DNA of 64,000 nt, from positions 1 to 64,000 of the forward strand of contig CAYRGQ010000012.1 of the NCBI GenBank assembly GCA_964423925.1, written 5' to 3'. Under the pieces are notes generated by a model, which saw only the letters and a program-made list of their open reading frames with translations, ran no database searches and was not told the DNA's origin. Below are positions 45,248-54,302 of the stretch, in pieces. The translations under genes were made by a program, and so were the position numbers. Every line of letters begins with the position of its first letter. Position 1 is the first letter of the stretch. This stretch comes from CAYRGQ01 sp964423925. Its GTDB lineage: Bacteria; Bacteroidota; Bacteroidia; Sphingobacteriales; Sphingobacteriaceae.

Positions 45248-46462
45248 ATGGGCAATACGACACACACGCCAACGCGAGCCAGGACTTGGCTATTTGTCGT
45301 CGGCATCATCTTGGTAGCCAGTAATCTTCGCGCACCGATAACGAGCGTCGGTCCCGTCGTTCCCCAAATACAGGACGCACTGCGCTTGTCGAACACGCTT
45401 GCCGGCCTGATTACCACCCTGCCCCTGTTAATGTTTGCAGTGTTCTCTCCCGTAGCGCCTAAGCTTTCGGAAAAGCAGGGCATCGAGAAGATGCTGTGGT
45501 TATCCTTGTGGGTAATCGGCATTGGCGTCTTGATACGGACGGTGCCGAGCACGATCCTTTTATTGTTAGGTTCGGGGTTGATCGGGTGCGGTATCGCATT
45601 TGGCAACGTGCTCATACCGCCACTTATCAAACATCGGTTTCCTCAGCGCATCGGCATCGTGACAGGCATCTATAGCGTGGCGATGAACATTACCGCCTCG
45701 TTGGCGTCGGGGTTCAGCATCGCCATCGGGCATTGGACAGGCCTGGGCTGGAAAGGATCCATAGGCGTGTGGGCGGTATTTGCGGTGATTGCGATCGTGG
45801 CGTGGATTCCGCAATTGTGGGCTGCCAGACAGCGCCCTCGGGAGACCAACCTTGATGCTTCCGAACGGCCGAAGTCCTTGCTGAAGTGGCGGATTGCATG
45901 GCATGTTACGGTTTTTATGGGATTGCAGTCGTTGCTTTTCTATTGCGCGGTGGCGTGGCTCCCCGTGGTACTGCAGAGCTGGGGCATGCCCTCGGGCGAA
46001 TCGGGGTGGATACTTTCCTTTGTACAGTTTACCCAACTGCCAATCGTATTTATCGGACCGATGCTCATTGCCAAACTTAAAGACCACCGGCCGCTGTTGT
46101 GGTTTAGCGCGCTGACGTTGGTAGCAAGCCTCGTGCTTATTATTGGGTGGCGTACGCAGTTTATTGTGCCCGCGGTCATCCTGTTCGGCCTAGGTACGGG
46201 TTTGGCGTTCAGTTTGGTCATGATGTGGTTCGTATTGCGTGCGGCCAGCACGTCCGTGTCGGCACGGCTCTCTGGCATGGCGCAGTCGTTTGGGTACGCT
46301 TTGGCCGCTGCGGGACCGCCGTTGTTTGGCGCCCTGCACGATTGGACAGGTAATTGGGAGGTGCCTTTTGTGTTGTTGTTTGTCGCGTCGCTGGGGCTGT
46401 TTTATTTTGGCTGGCGGGTAGCCAAACCCGTTGCGGTGGGCACGTCGCAAGAACAACCCTGA
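45248..46462 (+). CDS. MFS transporter, CynX/NimT family
   Basis: A 404-residue twelve-helix transporter. ASNLRAPITSVGPVVPQI at the N-terminus is the CynX/NimT family hallmark; helices then follow at regular spacing. Family members export or import small anions such as cyanate or nitroimidazoles; the substrate here is unknown. A TTG at 45239 is in frame, but the ATG at 45248 is preferred. The 182 bp before it show no recognised feature. Confidence 0.88.
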   Translation: MGNTTHTPTRARTWLFVVGIILVASNLRAPITSVGPVVPQIQDALRLSNTLAGLITTLPLLMFAVFSPVAPKLSEKQGIEKMLWLSLWVIGIGVLIRTVPSTILLLLGSGLIGCGIAFGNVLIPPLIKHRFPQRIGIVTGIYSVAMNITASLASGFSIAIGHWTGLGWKGSIGVWAVFAVIAIVAWIPQLWAARQRPRETNLDASERPKSLLKWRIAWHVTVFMGLQSLLFYCAVAWLPVVLQSWGMPSGESGWILSFVQFTQLPIVFIGPMLIAKLKDHRPLLWFSALTLVASLVLIIGWRTQFIVPAVILFGLGTGLAFSLVMMWFVLRAASTSVSARLSGMAQSFGYALAAAGPPLFGALHDWTGNWEVPFVLLFVASLGLFYFGWRVAKPVAVGTSQEQP

Positions 46463-46530
46463 GCAATTCTTTTTGGACGTAACGTTTTCATGACATCGGA
46501 TAAATCCTTATCTTTACCCTTTTTTATCCA

Positions 46531-49419
46531 ATGCTGCAACACCCCGACGAGCGCCCGTCCCATACTTTGGTATATTCACTTGGCTTGCATCCCTATTTAG
46601 GTTACCTGATGGAACCCCACGCGGTCATGTTAAATCCTAACGGAGGCTTGTCAATGACCCATAAGCGATTATTTACCAACACCGTAGAGGACTACAACCT
46701 CGTGTTGGACGAAACCGATAGGCGTATCATCCAGTTGCTGGAGGAGATTGAACAGAACAATATCATCAAGAAATACGCCCGGAAGCCCGTGCGGGCAATG
46801 GACTTCTTCGAGAAGCATCTCGACAAACAGCTGTACGAATATATTCGCCCCAATATCGAACGGAGGCTGCTTGAGGCGTTGCGCTTACTGTCCGATAAGC
46901 CCCTTTATCTAATGGGAAAAAGCGGTTATCCTGCCGAGCAGGCACTAACCATCGCGGAAGAACCTGCCGCGGTACTTTTCCATTTCCGGCGCAACGAATC
47001 GGAGACCCGGTATTTTCCCACGATTAAGCATGCAGGCAAGCGCATTGAGTTTATGTACCGCGATGCGCAAGTGATCATTAACAAACAGGCTTGGCTGTTG
47101 CTCGACAACGTACTTTACCATTTTGACCAGCCCTTGGAAGGGAAGAAACTTACGCCATTTCTACAAAGACGTTTTATCGCTGTGCCCCGCGAAACTGAGC
47201 ATCGATATTTTGATACCTTCGTCACGAGTCTCATCGAGAAGCACCACGTCTACGCTGAAGGGTTTGAGATACGCACACACCAGCATAATGCTATACCCGT
47301 CATTCGGCTGCGCCATATGGACGGCGATCGATCGGCGATACAGCTTCAGTTTCGTTACGGCCCCTATCTTTTCTCTGCAGGATCAGAAAACCGGGTGACA
47401 GTACGCATGGAACACGACGAGGAGAACGATACGTACACCTTCCATCGGATCAAGCGCTCCTTGCAATGGGAGGAGAACCGCATGCAGGAGCTTGTGAGTC
47501 TTGGTCTGCGACCGGATGGTGCCTTCGGAGAGTTGGTGTTGGCGGACGAAGGAAACGAACGGGGTTTAGGAGTTGTCAGCTGGTTACAGGACCATCATCG
47601 GCAGTTGCAAGAGCGGGAGTTCGAAATCGTTCAGGGCGATACCGGCAAGCGGTTCTTTCTGGGAGAAACCGCCATGGAAGTCGCCGTGTCCGAGGACAAC
47701 GATTGGTTTGACGTGCGCGCTGTTGCGCGCTTCGGTCCCTTCGAGATTCCGTTCGTGCGCCTCCGTTCGTATATCCTCAACCACACGCGCGAATTCCCGC
47801 TGCCGAATGGCGAAATCGCAATCATTCCGGAGGAGTGGTTTAGCCGGTATAGCGATCTGTTTCATTTTTCGGACACGCGCCACGCCATACAAATTAAGAA
47901 ATACCACATCGGCTTGTTGAATGACATCGGTGAGCATAAGCAACTGGCGATAGAACGCAAGCTGGAAAAGCTCGAGCAGTTTGACGGTATTCTGGACGTA
48001 CCCTTGCCCACCAGTTTCAAGGGTGTACTGCGGCCTTACCAGCAGGCAGGATACAATTGGTTTCATTTCCTCCAGCAGTACCGGTTTGGTGGATGTTTGG
48101 CCGATGACATGGGCTTGGGGAAAACCATCCAAACCTTGGCCTTGCTGCAGCATGAGAAAGAGCGTGGTGCGGAGGATGGTGAGCAGCGTACTTCCCTCAT
48201 CGTTATGCCCACATCGCTGATTTACAACTGGGAAAAGGAAGCTGCCAAATTTACGCCGGCGTTGCGCGTGCTTGTCCATACGGGAAGCGGCCGACTTCGC
48301 GACGTGTCGGCATTTGCCGGATACGACGTGGCGATTACCACCTACGGAATCTTGCGTAGCGATGACGAACTGCTCTCGTCGTTCTTTTTTCATTACATCA
48401 TATTGGACGAGAGCCAAAACATCAAAAACCCTTCGTCCAAGTCGTTCAAGGCGGTCAAGGGACTCAAAGGAACGTACAGGTTGCTACTCAGTGGCACGCC
48501 CGTCGAAAATTCGGTAGCGGACCTGTGGCCGCAGATGACTTTTGCTAATCCGGGCCTGCTAGGGAGCTATGCCTATTTCCAAAAGGAATTCGTACAGCCG
48601 ATCGAGCGCAAGAAAGACGAGGAGAAGGCACGAAAACTGCAAGCGATTATTAAGCCTTTTGTGCTGCGTCGGACAAAATCGCAGGTGGTGACCGAACTTC
48701 CGCCCAAGTCGGAGCAGGTGTTGTATTGTGAAATGACCAAAGAGCAGGCCGCTCAGTACGAAAAGGTCAAATCCGAGTACCGAAATTTGATTCTTGAGAA
48801 CGAGACGGGCGATGCGGTACGGTCGTCTCAGATTACGTTGTTGCAGGGCCTCACCCAATTGCGGCAACTGGCTAACCATCCGAAGATGTTGGAGGAAGGA
48901 TATAAGGGCCAATCCGGAAAGTTTGAAAGCGTCGTGGATACGCTTCACTCGGTGCTGCAGCGTGGAAATAAGGTGCTGGTATTTTCGCAGTTTGTGAAAC
49001 AACTCGCCCTGTACCGGCAGTATCTGGAGCGCGAGGGTATTAACTATGCGTACCTGGACGGCGCGACGAAAGACCGGGCGGACGTCGTCACGCGATTCCG
49101 TGAGGATGACGATACGCGCCTCTTCTTAATCTCGATCAAGGCCGGCGGCGTGGGCCTTAACTTGGTCGAAGCCGACTATGTCTTCATCCTCGATCCGTGG
49201 TGGAACCCCGCGGTGGAACAGCAGGCGGTAGACCGCACGCACCGTATTGGCCAAACACGTAATGTGTTTATCTACAAGTTTATCACCAAGGACACGGTAG
49301 AAGAAAAGATATTAGCCTTGCAGGGGCGGAAGAAAATGATTGCCAATGCGCTTATCACGACGGAAGAGAGTTTTATGAAATCGCTGACACCGGCCGACAT
49401 CCAGGAGCTTTTGGCGTAG
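46531..49419 (+). CDS. SNF2-family DEAD/DEAH helicase (Swi2/Snf2 type)
   Basis: A 962-residue protein. A long N-terminal region of about 470 residues has no recognised catalytic motif. The SNF2 ATPase follows: DDMGLGKTIQTLALL (Walker A, near residue 525), ILDESQNIKNP (DEAH-type box), SGTPVENS, LISIKAGGVGLNLVEAD and DRTHRIGQTR (motif VI). Such proteins move along DNA and remodel protein-DNA complexes. It stands alone between a transporter and DUF937, with no defence partner. A 7/8 -7 box (TATCTTTA, 46509-46516) lies 14 bp before it. Confidence 0.92.
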   Translation: MLQHPDERPSHTLVYSLGLHPYLGYLMEPHAVMLNPNGGLSMTHKRLFTNTVEDYNLVLDETDRRIIQLLEEIEQNNIIKKYARKPVRAMDFFEKHLDKQLYEYIRPNIERRLLEALRLLSDKPLYLMGKSGYPAEQALTIAEEPAAVLFHFRRNESETRYFPTIKHAGKRIEFMYRDAQVIINKQAWLLLDNVLYHFDQPLEGKKLTPFLQRRFIAVPRETEHRYFDTFVTSLIEKHHVYAEGFEIRTHQHNAIPVIRLRHMDGDRSAIQLQFRYGPYLFSAGSENRVTVRMEHDEENDTYTFHRIKRSLQWEENRMQELVSLGLRPDGAFGELVLADEGNERGLGVVSWLQDHHRQLQEREFEIVQGDTGKRFFLGETAMEVAVSEDNDWFDVRAVARFGPFEIPFVRLRSYILNHTREFPLPNGEIAIIPEEWFSRYSDLFHFSDTRHAIQIKKYHIGLLNDIGEHKQLAIERKLEKLEQFDGILDVPLPTSFKGVLRPYQQAGYNWFHFLQQYRFGGCLADDMGLGKTIQTLALLQHEKERGAEDGEQRTSLIVMPTSLIYNWEKEAAKFTPALRVLVHTGSGRLRDVSAFAGYDVAITTYGILRSDDELLSSFFFHYIILDESQNIKNPSSKSFKAVKGLKGTYRLLLSGTPVENSVADLWPQMTFANPGLLGSYAYFQKEFVQPIERKKDEEKARKLQAIIKPFVLRRTKSQVVTELPPKSEQVLYCEMTKEQAAQYEKVKSEYRNLILENETGDAVRSSQITLLQGLTQLRQLANHPKMLEEGYKGQSGKFESVVDTLHSVLQRGNKVLVFSQFVKQLALYRQYLEREGINYAYLDGATKDRADVVTRFREDDDTRLFLISIKAGGVGLNLVEADYVFILDPWWNPAVEQQAVDRTHRIGQTRNVFIYKFITKDTVEEKILALQGRKKMIANALITTEESFMKSLTPADIQELLA

Positions 49420-49500
49420 GCAGGCTGCTACAGGCTCAAAAAATATACGGATAGGGGTGTAATTTTTTGCTTACATTAGTCCCGTATAAATACACGCATC

Positions 49501-50082
49501 ATGAACAATATTTTAGAACTCATTAACGGCAGTTTGGGCAACCAGGTTGTCGATAGCATTTCCCGGGAGGCGGGTGCTACGAAGGAGGAAACTCAGTCAG
49601 TGATGTCGGCGGCCATACCGGCGCTGTTTGGCGCATTACAACGCAACGCCAGCGAAGGAGGAGCTCAGGGCATCCTGAACGCGATCAATAAAAAGCACGA
49701 CGGGAGCATCCTCGATAATTTGGCCGGGGCGTTGGGTTCAGAGACGGAGCGTGATGGCAACGGGATATTGAAGCACGTACTGGGCGGAACGCAGGTGCCA
49801 CTGCAGCTGTCCCTCAGCCAGAAAACAGGTGTATCCGCTGCCACCGTCAGTAAAATCCTCGCCTTACTCGCGCCGATCGTGATGGGATACCTCGGCAAGC
49901 AAACCAAAAGTAAGTCAGTCGATAACGATTCGGCGCTAACCGACCTGCTGGGCGGCTTGCTCGGTGGCGGGTCCGGTTCTGACATTCTCGGTAGCCTTTT
50001 AGGCGGAGGAAGCGGGAAAAAAGGCGGTGGCAACTTAGGCAGTATCCTGGGCGGACTAGGCAGCCTATTCGGAAAAAAATAG
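49501..50082 (+). CDS. DUF937 protein
   Basis: A 193-residue protein of the DUF937 family: IPALFGALQRNASEGGAQGILNAI, LLAPIVMGYLGKQTKSK and an unusually glycine-rich C-terminus (LGGLLGGGSGSDILGSLLGGG) ending in lysines. The family is of unknown function and appears in bacterial proteins of low complexity. It lies 81 bp after the helicase and is convergent with gltX. Confidence 0.85.
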   Translation: MNNILELINGSLGNQVVDSISREAGATKEETQSVMSAAIPALFGALQRNASEGGAQGILNAINKKHDGSILDNLAGALGSETERDGNGILKHVLGGTQVPLQLSLSQKTGVSAATVSKILALLAPIVMGYLGKQTKSKSVDNDSALTDLLGGLLGGGSGSDILGSLLGGGSGKKGGGNLGSILGGLGSLFGKK

Positions 50083-50102
50083 TCCTTTTTATCACGACTA
50101 GT

Positions 50103-50135
50103 CCATCCGAGTAGCCATTTCAGCCACTCGGATGG
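50103..50135. terminator. Hairpin between DUF937 and gltX
   Basis: Perfect 10-bp stem CCATCCGAGT / ACTCGGATGG with a 13-nt loop. The T run is short on either strand, so termination is plausible but not certain. Confidence 0.5.
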
Positions 50136-50194
50136 GCATTTATCTTCATTAGGCCGATAGGCGGCTCGATCCTGAGGACGGAAAAGTCCTAAAA

Positions 50195-51718
50195 TTAGCC
50201 GCGAATGGCTTGCAATCCTTTTCTTATCCGTGTCAACGTTTCCTGACGGCCCAACAAGGCTGCGATATCGAATACGTGTGGACCAAATTTGCCGCCTACC
50301 AGCATAATGCGTAGCGGAAGCATTAATTCACCCATTTTCATGCCTGATGCTTGGATAGCGAGCTTGTAGAAACTCTCCAGTTCAGCACTATGCCACGGCT
50401 CGAATTGCTCCCACTGCTCGACGATTTGCTTAAAAAATGCATCCTTGTCGGCATTCCAACGCGGTGAAACGGCGTCGAGGTCATAGCTTTCGGGGGCTTG
50501 GAAAAAATAGCTGGCCTGTGCCCAAAAATCAGTGGTGAACGTGAGCCGTTCCCGAACGAGTTCCGCTACCTGCTTGCTATAGGCCTCGTCGGCCTCAGCG
50601 AAGCCGTGCACGGCCAATTGTTCGGCAGCTAACGCGGCCAGTCCGTCGCCGTCAAGCTGCTTAATCCACTCTTGGTTGAACCATTTGGCTTTCTCGAAAT
50701 CGAATTTTGCGCCGGATTTGCTGATACGATCTATGGAAAATTTAGCCACCAATTCGTCTAAGCTAAACAGCTCCTGCTCGCTGCCGTCGTTCCAGCCCAA
50801 AACGCCTAACATATTCACAAAAGCTTGTGGAAGGAATCCCATCTCCCGGAATCCCTGCGCCAGATCGCCGCTTTTTGGGTCTTTCCAATTCATCGCGTAC
50901 ACCGGGAATCCCAGTCGGTCGCCGTCACGCTTGGAGAGTTTGCCATTGCCGTCGGGTTTAAGGATCAACGGCAGGTGCGCCCACTTCGGCATTTCGTCGC
51001 GCCACCCCAGGTATTCCCAAAGCAGGATGTGGACGGGCGCGGAGGGAAGCCACTCTTCGCCGCGGAATACATGGGAAATGCGCATGAGCCGGTCGTCCAC
51101 CACGACCGCGAGGTGGTAGGTAGGCATGCCATCGGCCTTAAGCAGCACTTTGTCGTCAATGAGTGAGGTGTCGAAGGAAACGTAGCCACGGATGCTGTCC
51201 TCAAAAGATACAATTTCGTTTTCTGGCATCTTGATGCGGATCACATGAGGAACGCCTTCGCTAATAAGGCGCTGGCTTTCTTCGGCGGGCAGGCTCAGCG
51301 AATTGCGCAATTGCATGCGGTTTTCGTGTCCGTAGCGGAAGTTGGGCTGTTGCTGGCGTTGCGAATCCAGCTCCTCGGGCGTGTCAAAAGCGTAATACGC
51401 ACACCCATTTTCAACGAGTTGCTCAGCGTACTGGCGGTACGACGCCTTTCGTTCGCTTTGGCGATAGGGGCCATACTCTCCCGGGTTTTCAGGGCTTTCG
51501 TCGGGCGCAATGCCACACCAGGCTAGGCATTCGTTGATATATTCTTCAGCGCCTTCCACATAGCGCGTCTGATCCGTATCTTCGATGCGGAGGATAAATG
51601 TTCCGCCGTTGTTCTTGGCAAAAAGGTAATTGAATAACGCGGTGCGCACGCCGCCGAGATGAAGTCCGCCGGTGGGACTAGGCGCGAAGCGAACCCGCAC
51701 GCTGTTAGCTGTAGTCAT
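50195..51718 (-). CDS. gltX: Glutamyl-tRNA synthetase
   Basis: A 507-residue class I synthetase that charges tRNA-Glu. HIGH-like APSPTGGLHLGGVRTALFN lies at residues 12-30 and the KMSKS-like KLSKRDGD near residue 260. Cys-rich zinc motif was not seen. The ATG at 51718 is chosen because the conserved domain starts a few residues later and a -7 box sits just upstream; the longer frame has no homology. Confidence 0.96.
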   Translation of the reverse strand: MTTANSVRVRFAPSPTGGLHLGGVRTALFNYLFAKNNGGTFILRIEDTDQTRYVEGAEEYINECLAWCGIAPDESPENPGEYGPYRQSERKASYRQYAEQLVENGCAYYAFDTPEELDSQRQQQPNFRYGHENRMQLRNSLSLPAEESQRLISEGVPHVIRIKMPENEIVSFEDSIRGYVSFDTSLIDDKVLLKADGMPTYHLAVVVDDRLMRISHVFRGEEWLPSAPVHILLWEYLGWRDEMPKWAHLPLILKPDGNGKLSKRDGDRLGFPVYAMNWKDPKSGDLAQGFREMGFLPQAFVNMLGVLGWNDGSEQELFSLDELVAKFSIDRISKSGAKFDFEKAKWFNQEWIKQLDGDGLAALAAEQLAVHGFAEADEAYSKQVAELVRERLTFTTDFWAQASYFFQAPESYDLDAVSPRWNADKDAFFKQIVEQWEQFEPWHSAELESFYKLAIQASGMKMGELMLPLRIMLVGGKFGPHVFDIAALLGRQETLTRIRKGLQAIRG

Positions 51719-51722
51719 GCTA

Positions 51723-51730
51723 CAAAGATA
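51723..51730 (-). promoter_or_regulatory. -7 box of gltX, abutting the start codon
   Basis: TATCTTTG on the minus strand, a full match. Its end lies only 4 bp before the ATG, so the expected transcription start coincides with the start codon. Confidence 0.55.
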
Positions 51731-51804
51731 AAAAATACCCATGTCGGCCCACCTATTTAATTTTGAATTTGTATTTTGCAAGGATATTTACGGACGTTGC
51801 TTGC

Positions 51805-53037
51805 ATGAATCCCTACCCTTACAACCAGCAGCGCTGGAAATTCTTCCTGCTTATTTTTGCCGTCATCATCGGGCTTGCGTCTTTGATTTATACCAACTAC
51901 TTGGTACGCAACCTGTCCGAATCGGAGCGCACGCGGGCGGGTGTATGGGCGATGAGCATGCAGGCGCTGATGAGCTTGCCCGATGTCGACGACGAGATGA
52001 TTACCTTCGTGTCGGCAGTGCGCGATAGTTTGTCTATGCCAGCCATCATAACCGACTCAAACGACAGCATTTTTTTCTGGCGCGACTTAGATCCCACCAA
52101 GGCGCTCATGCCCGAAGATACCGTGGCGGTAGGCGTGGGCTATGGCAAGGAATACAATCCCGATTACTTCAAGCGGCAGCTCGCCATCATGAAAAAGCGG
52201 CACGACCCCATCGTGCTGGACCTAGGCAGCGGACAGGAGTGGTTCGTCTACTACAAGGATTCAACCATGCTCAGTCAATTGCGGGTGTTTCCATACATCC
52301 AGCTCACGTTGATTGCTATTTTTCTGGTGATTGCTTACACCGTATTCAATTCCATTCGCAAGTCCGAGCAAAACCTCGTGTGGGTGGGGCTGGCCAAGGA
52401 GGCGGCACACCAGCTAGGGACGCCGATTTCCTCCCTGATGGCTTGGCTTGAGCTCGTGCGCGCTAAGTTTGACGCCGAAGAGGACCCCCTCTTATCCGAA
52501 ATGGAGCGAGATGTGAAACGCCTCGAAATCGTGGCCGATCGTTTCTCCAAGATCGGTTCGGCACCGGTACTAAGTAACCATGTGGTGTACAAGGTAGTCG
52601 TTGATTTCGTCAACTATTTCAAAGTCCGCACGAGTGATAAGATCATCTTCAACGTCTCGGGCGATAGGCAAGTCCAGGCCATGCTGAATGTGCCCGTATT
52701 TGACTGGGTACTCGAAAATCTCCTGAAAAATGCGGCCAACGCAATCGAATCGGCCGGACGGATTGAGGTAGTTATTGGCGAAAACATTGCAAAAGAGCAG
52801 ATTTTTATAGACATTAGCGATACCGGGAAGGGCATACCTCGGTCTCATTTCGAAACGGTGTTCCAGCCGGGTTTCACCACACGCAAGCGTGGCTGGGGCC
52901 TGGGGTTGAGCCTGACCAAAAGGATGGTGGACTACCATGGAGGACAGATATTCGTCAAAGAATCCGAAGTAGGGAAAGGAACCGTTTTTAGGATTGTACT
53001 GCCAAATAACATCACATATGAACCAGCTCAAATCTGA
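51805..53037 (+). CDS. Sensor histidine kinase (HisKA/HATPase)
   Basis: A 410-residue membrane kinase. Two transmembrane segments (residues 13-33 and about 164-182) enclose an extracytoplasmic region of about 130 residues. The His-containing dimerisation helix is AKEAAHQLGTPISSLMAW with His202. The ATPase domain carries ENLLKNAANAIES (N box) and DTGKGIP and GWGLGLSLTKRMVD (G boxes). No response regulator gene lies nearby. It overlaps the DinB gene by 20 bp, so they are one operon. Confidence 0.92.
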   Translation: MNPYPYNQQRWKFFLLIFAVIIGLASLIYTNYLVRNLSESERTRAGVWAMSMQALMSLPDVDDEMITFVSAVRDSLSMPAIITDSNDSIFFWRDLDPTKALMPEDTVAVGVGYGKEYNPDYFKRQLAIMKKRHDPIVLDLGSGQEWFVYYKDSTMLSQLRVFPYIQLTLIAIFLVIAYTVFNSIRKSEQNLVWVGLAKEAAHQLGTPISSLMAWLELVRAKFDAEEDPLLSEMERDVKRLEIVADRFSKIGSAPVLSNHVVYKVVVDFVNYFKVRTSDKIIFNVSGDRQVQAMLNVPVFDWVLENLLKNAANAIESAGRIEVVIGENIAKEQIFIDISDTGKGIPRSHFETVFQPGFTTRKRGWGLGLSLTKRMVDYHGGQIFVKESEVGKGTVFRIVLPNNITYEPAQI

Positions 53038-53545
53038 GGAATATCCGGCCTATTACGCCCCGTATATCGATACGGTCGTAGGTAATGTTTGGGACGTGCT
53101 TACTGATCAAGTGGAGTCTTTTCCTGAATTTATCGCATCGGTGCCACCTGGCAAGGCGGAGTACGCCTACGCCGAGGGCAAATGGACCGTGAAGGAAGTC
53201 CTAGGCCATGTCATCGACACCGAGCGGATCATGGCTTATCGTGCGTTGCGTTTTGCGCGCAATGACACCAAAGCGTTGCATAGCTTCAACGAGGAGGACT
53301 TCGTGGCTGCAGGCCGGTTTAACGAACGCTCGCTAAAAAGTTTGGCCGAAGAGTTCGTTCTGGTGCGAAAGTCGAATTTGGCGCTTTTCGAACGATTCAA
53401 TGAGCAGGAGCTGAGCCGCAGAGGGATGGCTGGCGAACGCCTAGTGAGCGTTCGGGCCTTCTTGTATATCATTGCCGGACACCTTACGTATCATCGGCAC
53501 ATTATCCGCGACCGGTATTTGATTGATGTAGCGCGCACCCTATGA
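53018..53545 (+). CDS. DinB-family protein
   Basis: A 175-residue four-helix protein of the DinB/YfiT-like fold. KWTVKEVLGHVIDTERIMAYRALRFARND near residues 55-85 holds the first His of the metal triad, and AGHLTYHRHIIRDRYL near the C-terminus holds two more. Such proteins are metal-binding and stress or thiol related; the exact role is unknown. Coupled by a 20-bp overlap to the kinase and by an ATGA overlap to the thioesterase. Confidence 0.88.
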   Translation: MNQLKSEEYPAYYAPYIDTVVGNVWDVLTDQVESFPEFIASVPPGKAEYAYAEGKWTVKEVLGHVIDTERIMAYRALRFARNDTKALHSFNEEDFVAAGRFNERSLKSLAEEFVLVRKSNLALFERFNEQELSRRGMAGERLVSVRAFLYIIAGHLTYHRHIIRDRYLIDVARTL

Positions 53546-53964
53546 TTTGGAAAGAAGCCGTTTCTGTCGATGAGCTGAATGCCATGTTCGTACAGAATAT
53601 GGTCGTTGGGTTAGGCATCCGTTTTACGGAGATTTCCGCCGACAGTCTGTCGGCGACGATGCCTGTCGACGAACGTACCCGCCAACCTTTTGGTATTCTG
53701 CACGGCGGAGCCTCCGTAGTGCTCGCCGAGTCGTTGGGAAGCATTGCCTCCAATCTGGTCATCGGGTTAGGCGATTATGTTGGTGTGGGTCTCGAGGTAA
53801 ACGCTAACCATATTCGTCCTGTCAAGGACGGGTACGTCACGGGGGTGTGCTCACCCATTCACCTAGGACGTAAAACCCACGTGTGGGACATCCGGATTTT
53901 CGACAAACGCAGCAAACTGAGCTGCGTCAGCCGGCTCACCGTAGCCATTGTTCCGAAAAGTTAA
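53542..53964 (+). CDS. Hotdog-fold thioesterase (PaaI-like)
   Basis: A 140-residue protein with the hotdog signature: RTRQPFGILHGGASVVLAESLGS and GVGLEVNANHIRPVKDGYVTG. The family hydrolyses acyl-CoA or aryl-CoA thioesters. The ATG overlaps the DinB stop (ATGA), so translation is coupled. Substrate unknown. The 338-bp region that follows has a terminator at 54045. Confidence 0.9.
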   Translation: MIWKEAVSVDELNAMFVQNMVVGLGIRFTEISADSLSATMPVDERTRQPFGILHGGASVVLAESLGSIASNLVIGLGDYVGVGLEVNANHIRPVKDGYVTGVCSPIHLGRKTHVWDIRIFDKRSKLSCVSRLTVAIVPKS

Positions 53965-54044
53965 ATACACAAACAATTTAAAGCTTCAGGGTGTTAATAC
54001 TTTGTCATGAAGGCTACATAGGCCTTGTGATACGGTTTAGGTTT

Positions 54045-54081
54045 AGGCGGCGACCATTCTCCGTGGATCGTCGCCTATTTT
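54045..54081 (+). terminator. Terminator after the thioesterase gene
   Basis: Stem AGGCGGCGA (54045-54053) / TCGTCGCCT (54068-54076) with one wobble pair, then ATTTT. Confidence 0.75.
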
Positions 54082-54157
54082 ATGTGCCGTATTATTTCGC
54101 GCGCGCGTTTGCCGCCAATCCGTACGCGCCATCAAAAAAAACACTGATATTTTAAAT

Positions 54158-54167
54158 CAATCGATTG
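54158..54167. promoter_or_regulatory. Possible operator upstream of the sugar transporter gene
   Basis: CAATCGATTG is a perfect 10-bp palindrome with the CG centre seen in LacI-type operators, about 30 bp before a -7-like box. Such short palindromes occur by chance, so this is tentative. Confidence 0.25.
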
Positions 54168-54302
54168 CATGAAGTTTTTTGGGCATTCTATAGATAATTT
54201 TAGTACCATTGTGGATGCGTTTTAGGGGACGGGCGGCATGGCCATACTGCTCGTCAAAATCCCTTGCGTGAACGCTTGTCTATACTAATTAACCGTTATT
54301 GC

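Larger units (their letters stand above)
53965..54302. other. 338-bp intergenic region
   Basis: Contains the terminator at 54045-54081, a 10-bp palindrome at 54158-54167, and two imperfect -7 boxes (TAATTTTA 54195-54202, TACCATTG 54204-54211). No gene or RNA recognised. Confidence 0.6.

Noticed and set aside
45139..45630. 163-codon minus-strand frame overlapping the start of the MFS gene
   Set aside because: No homology; overlaps the clear N-terminal family motif of the transporter.
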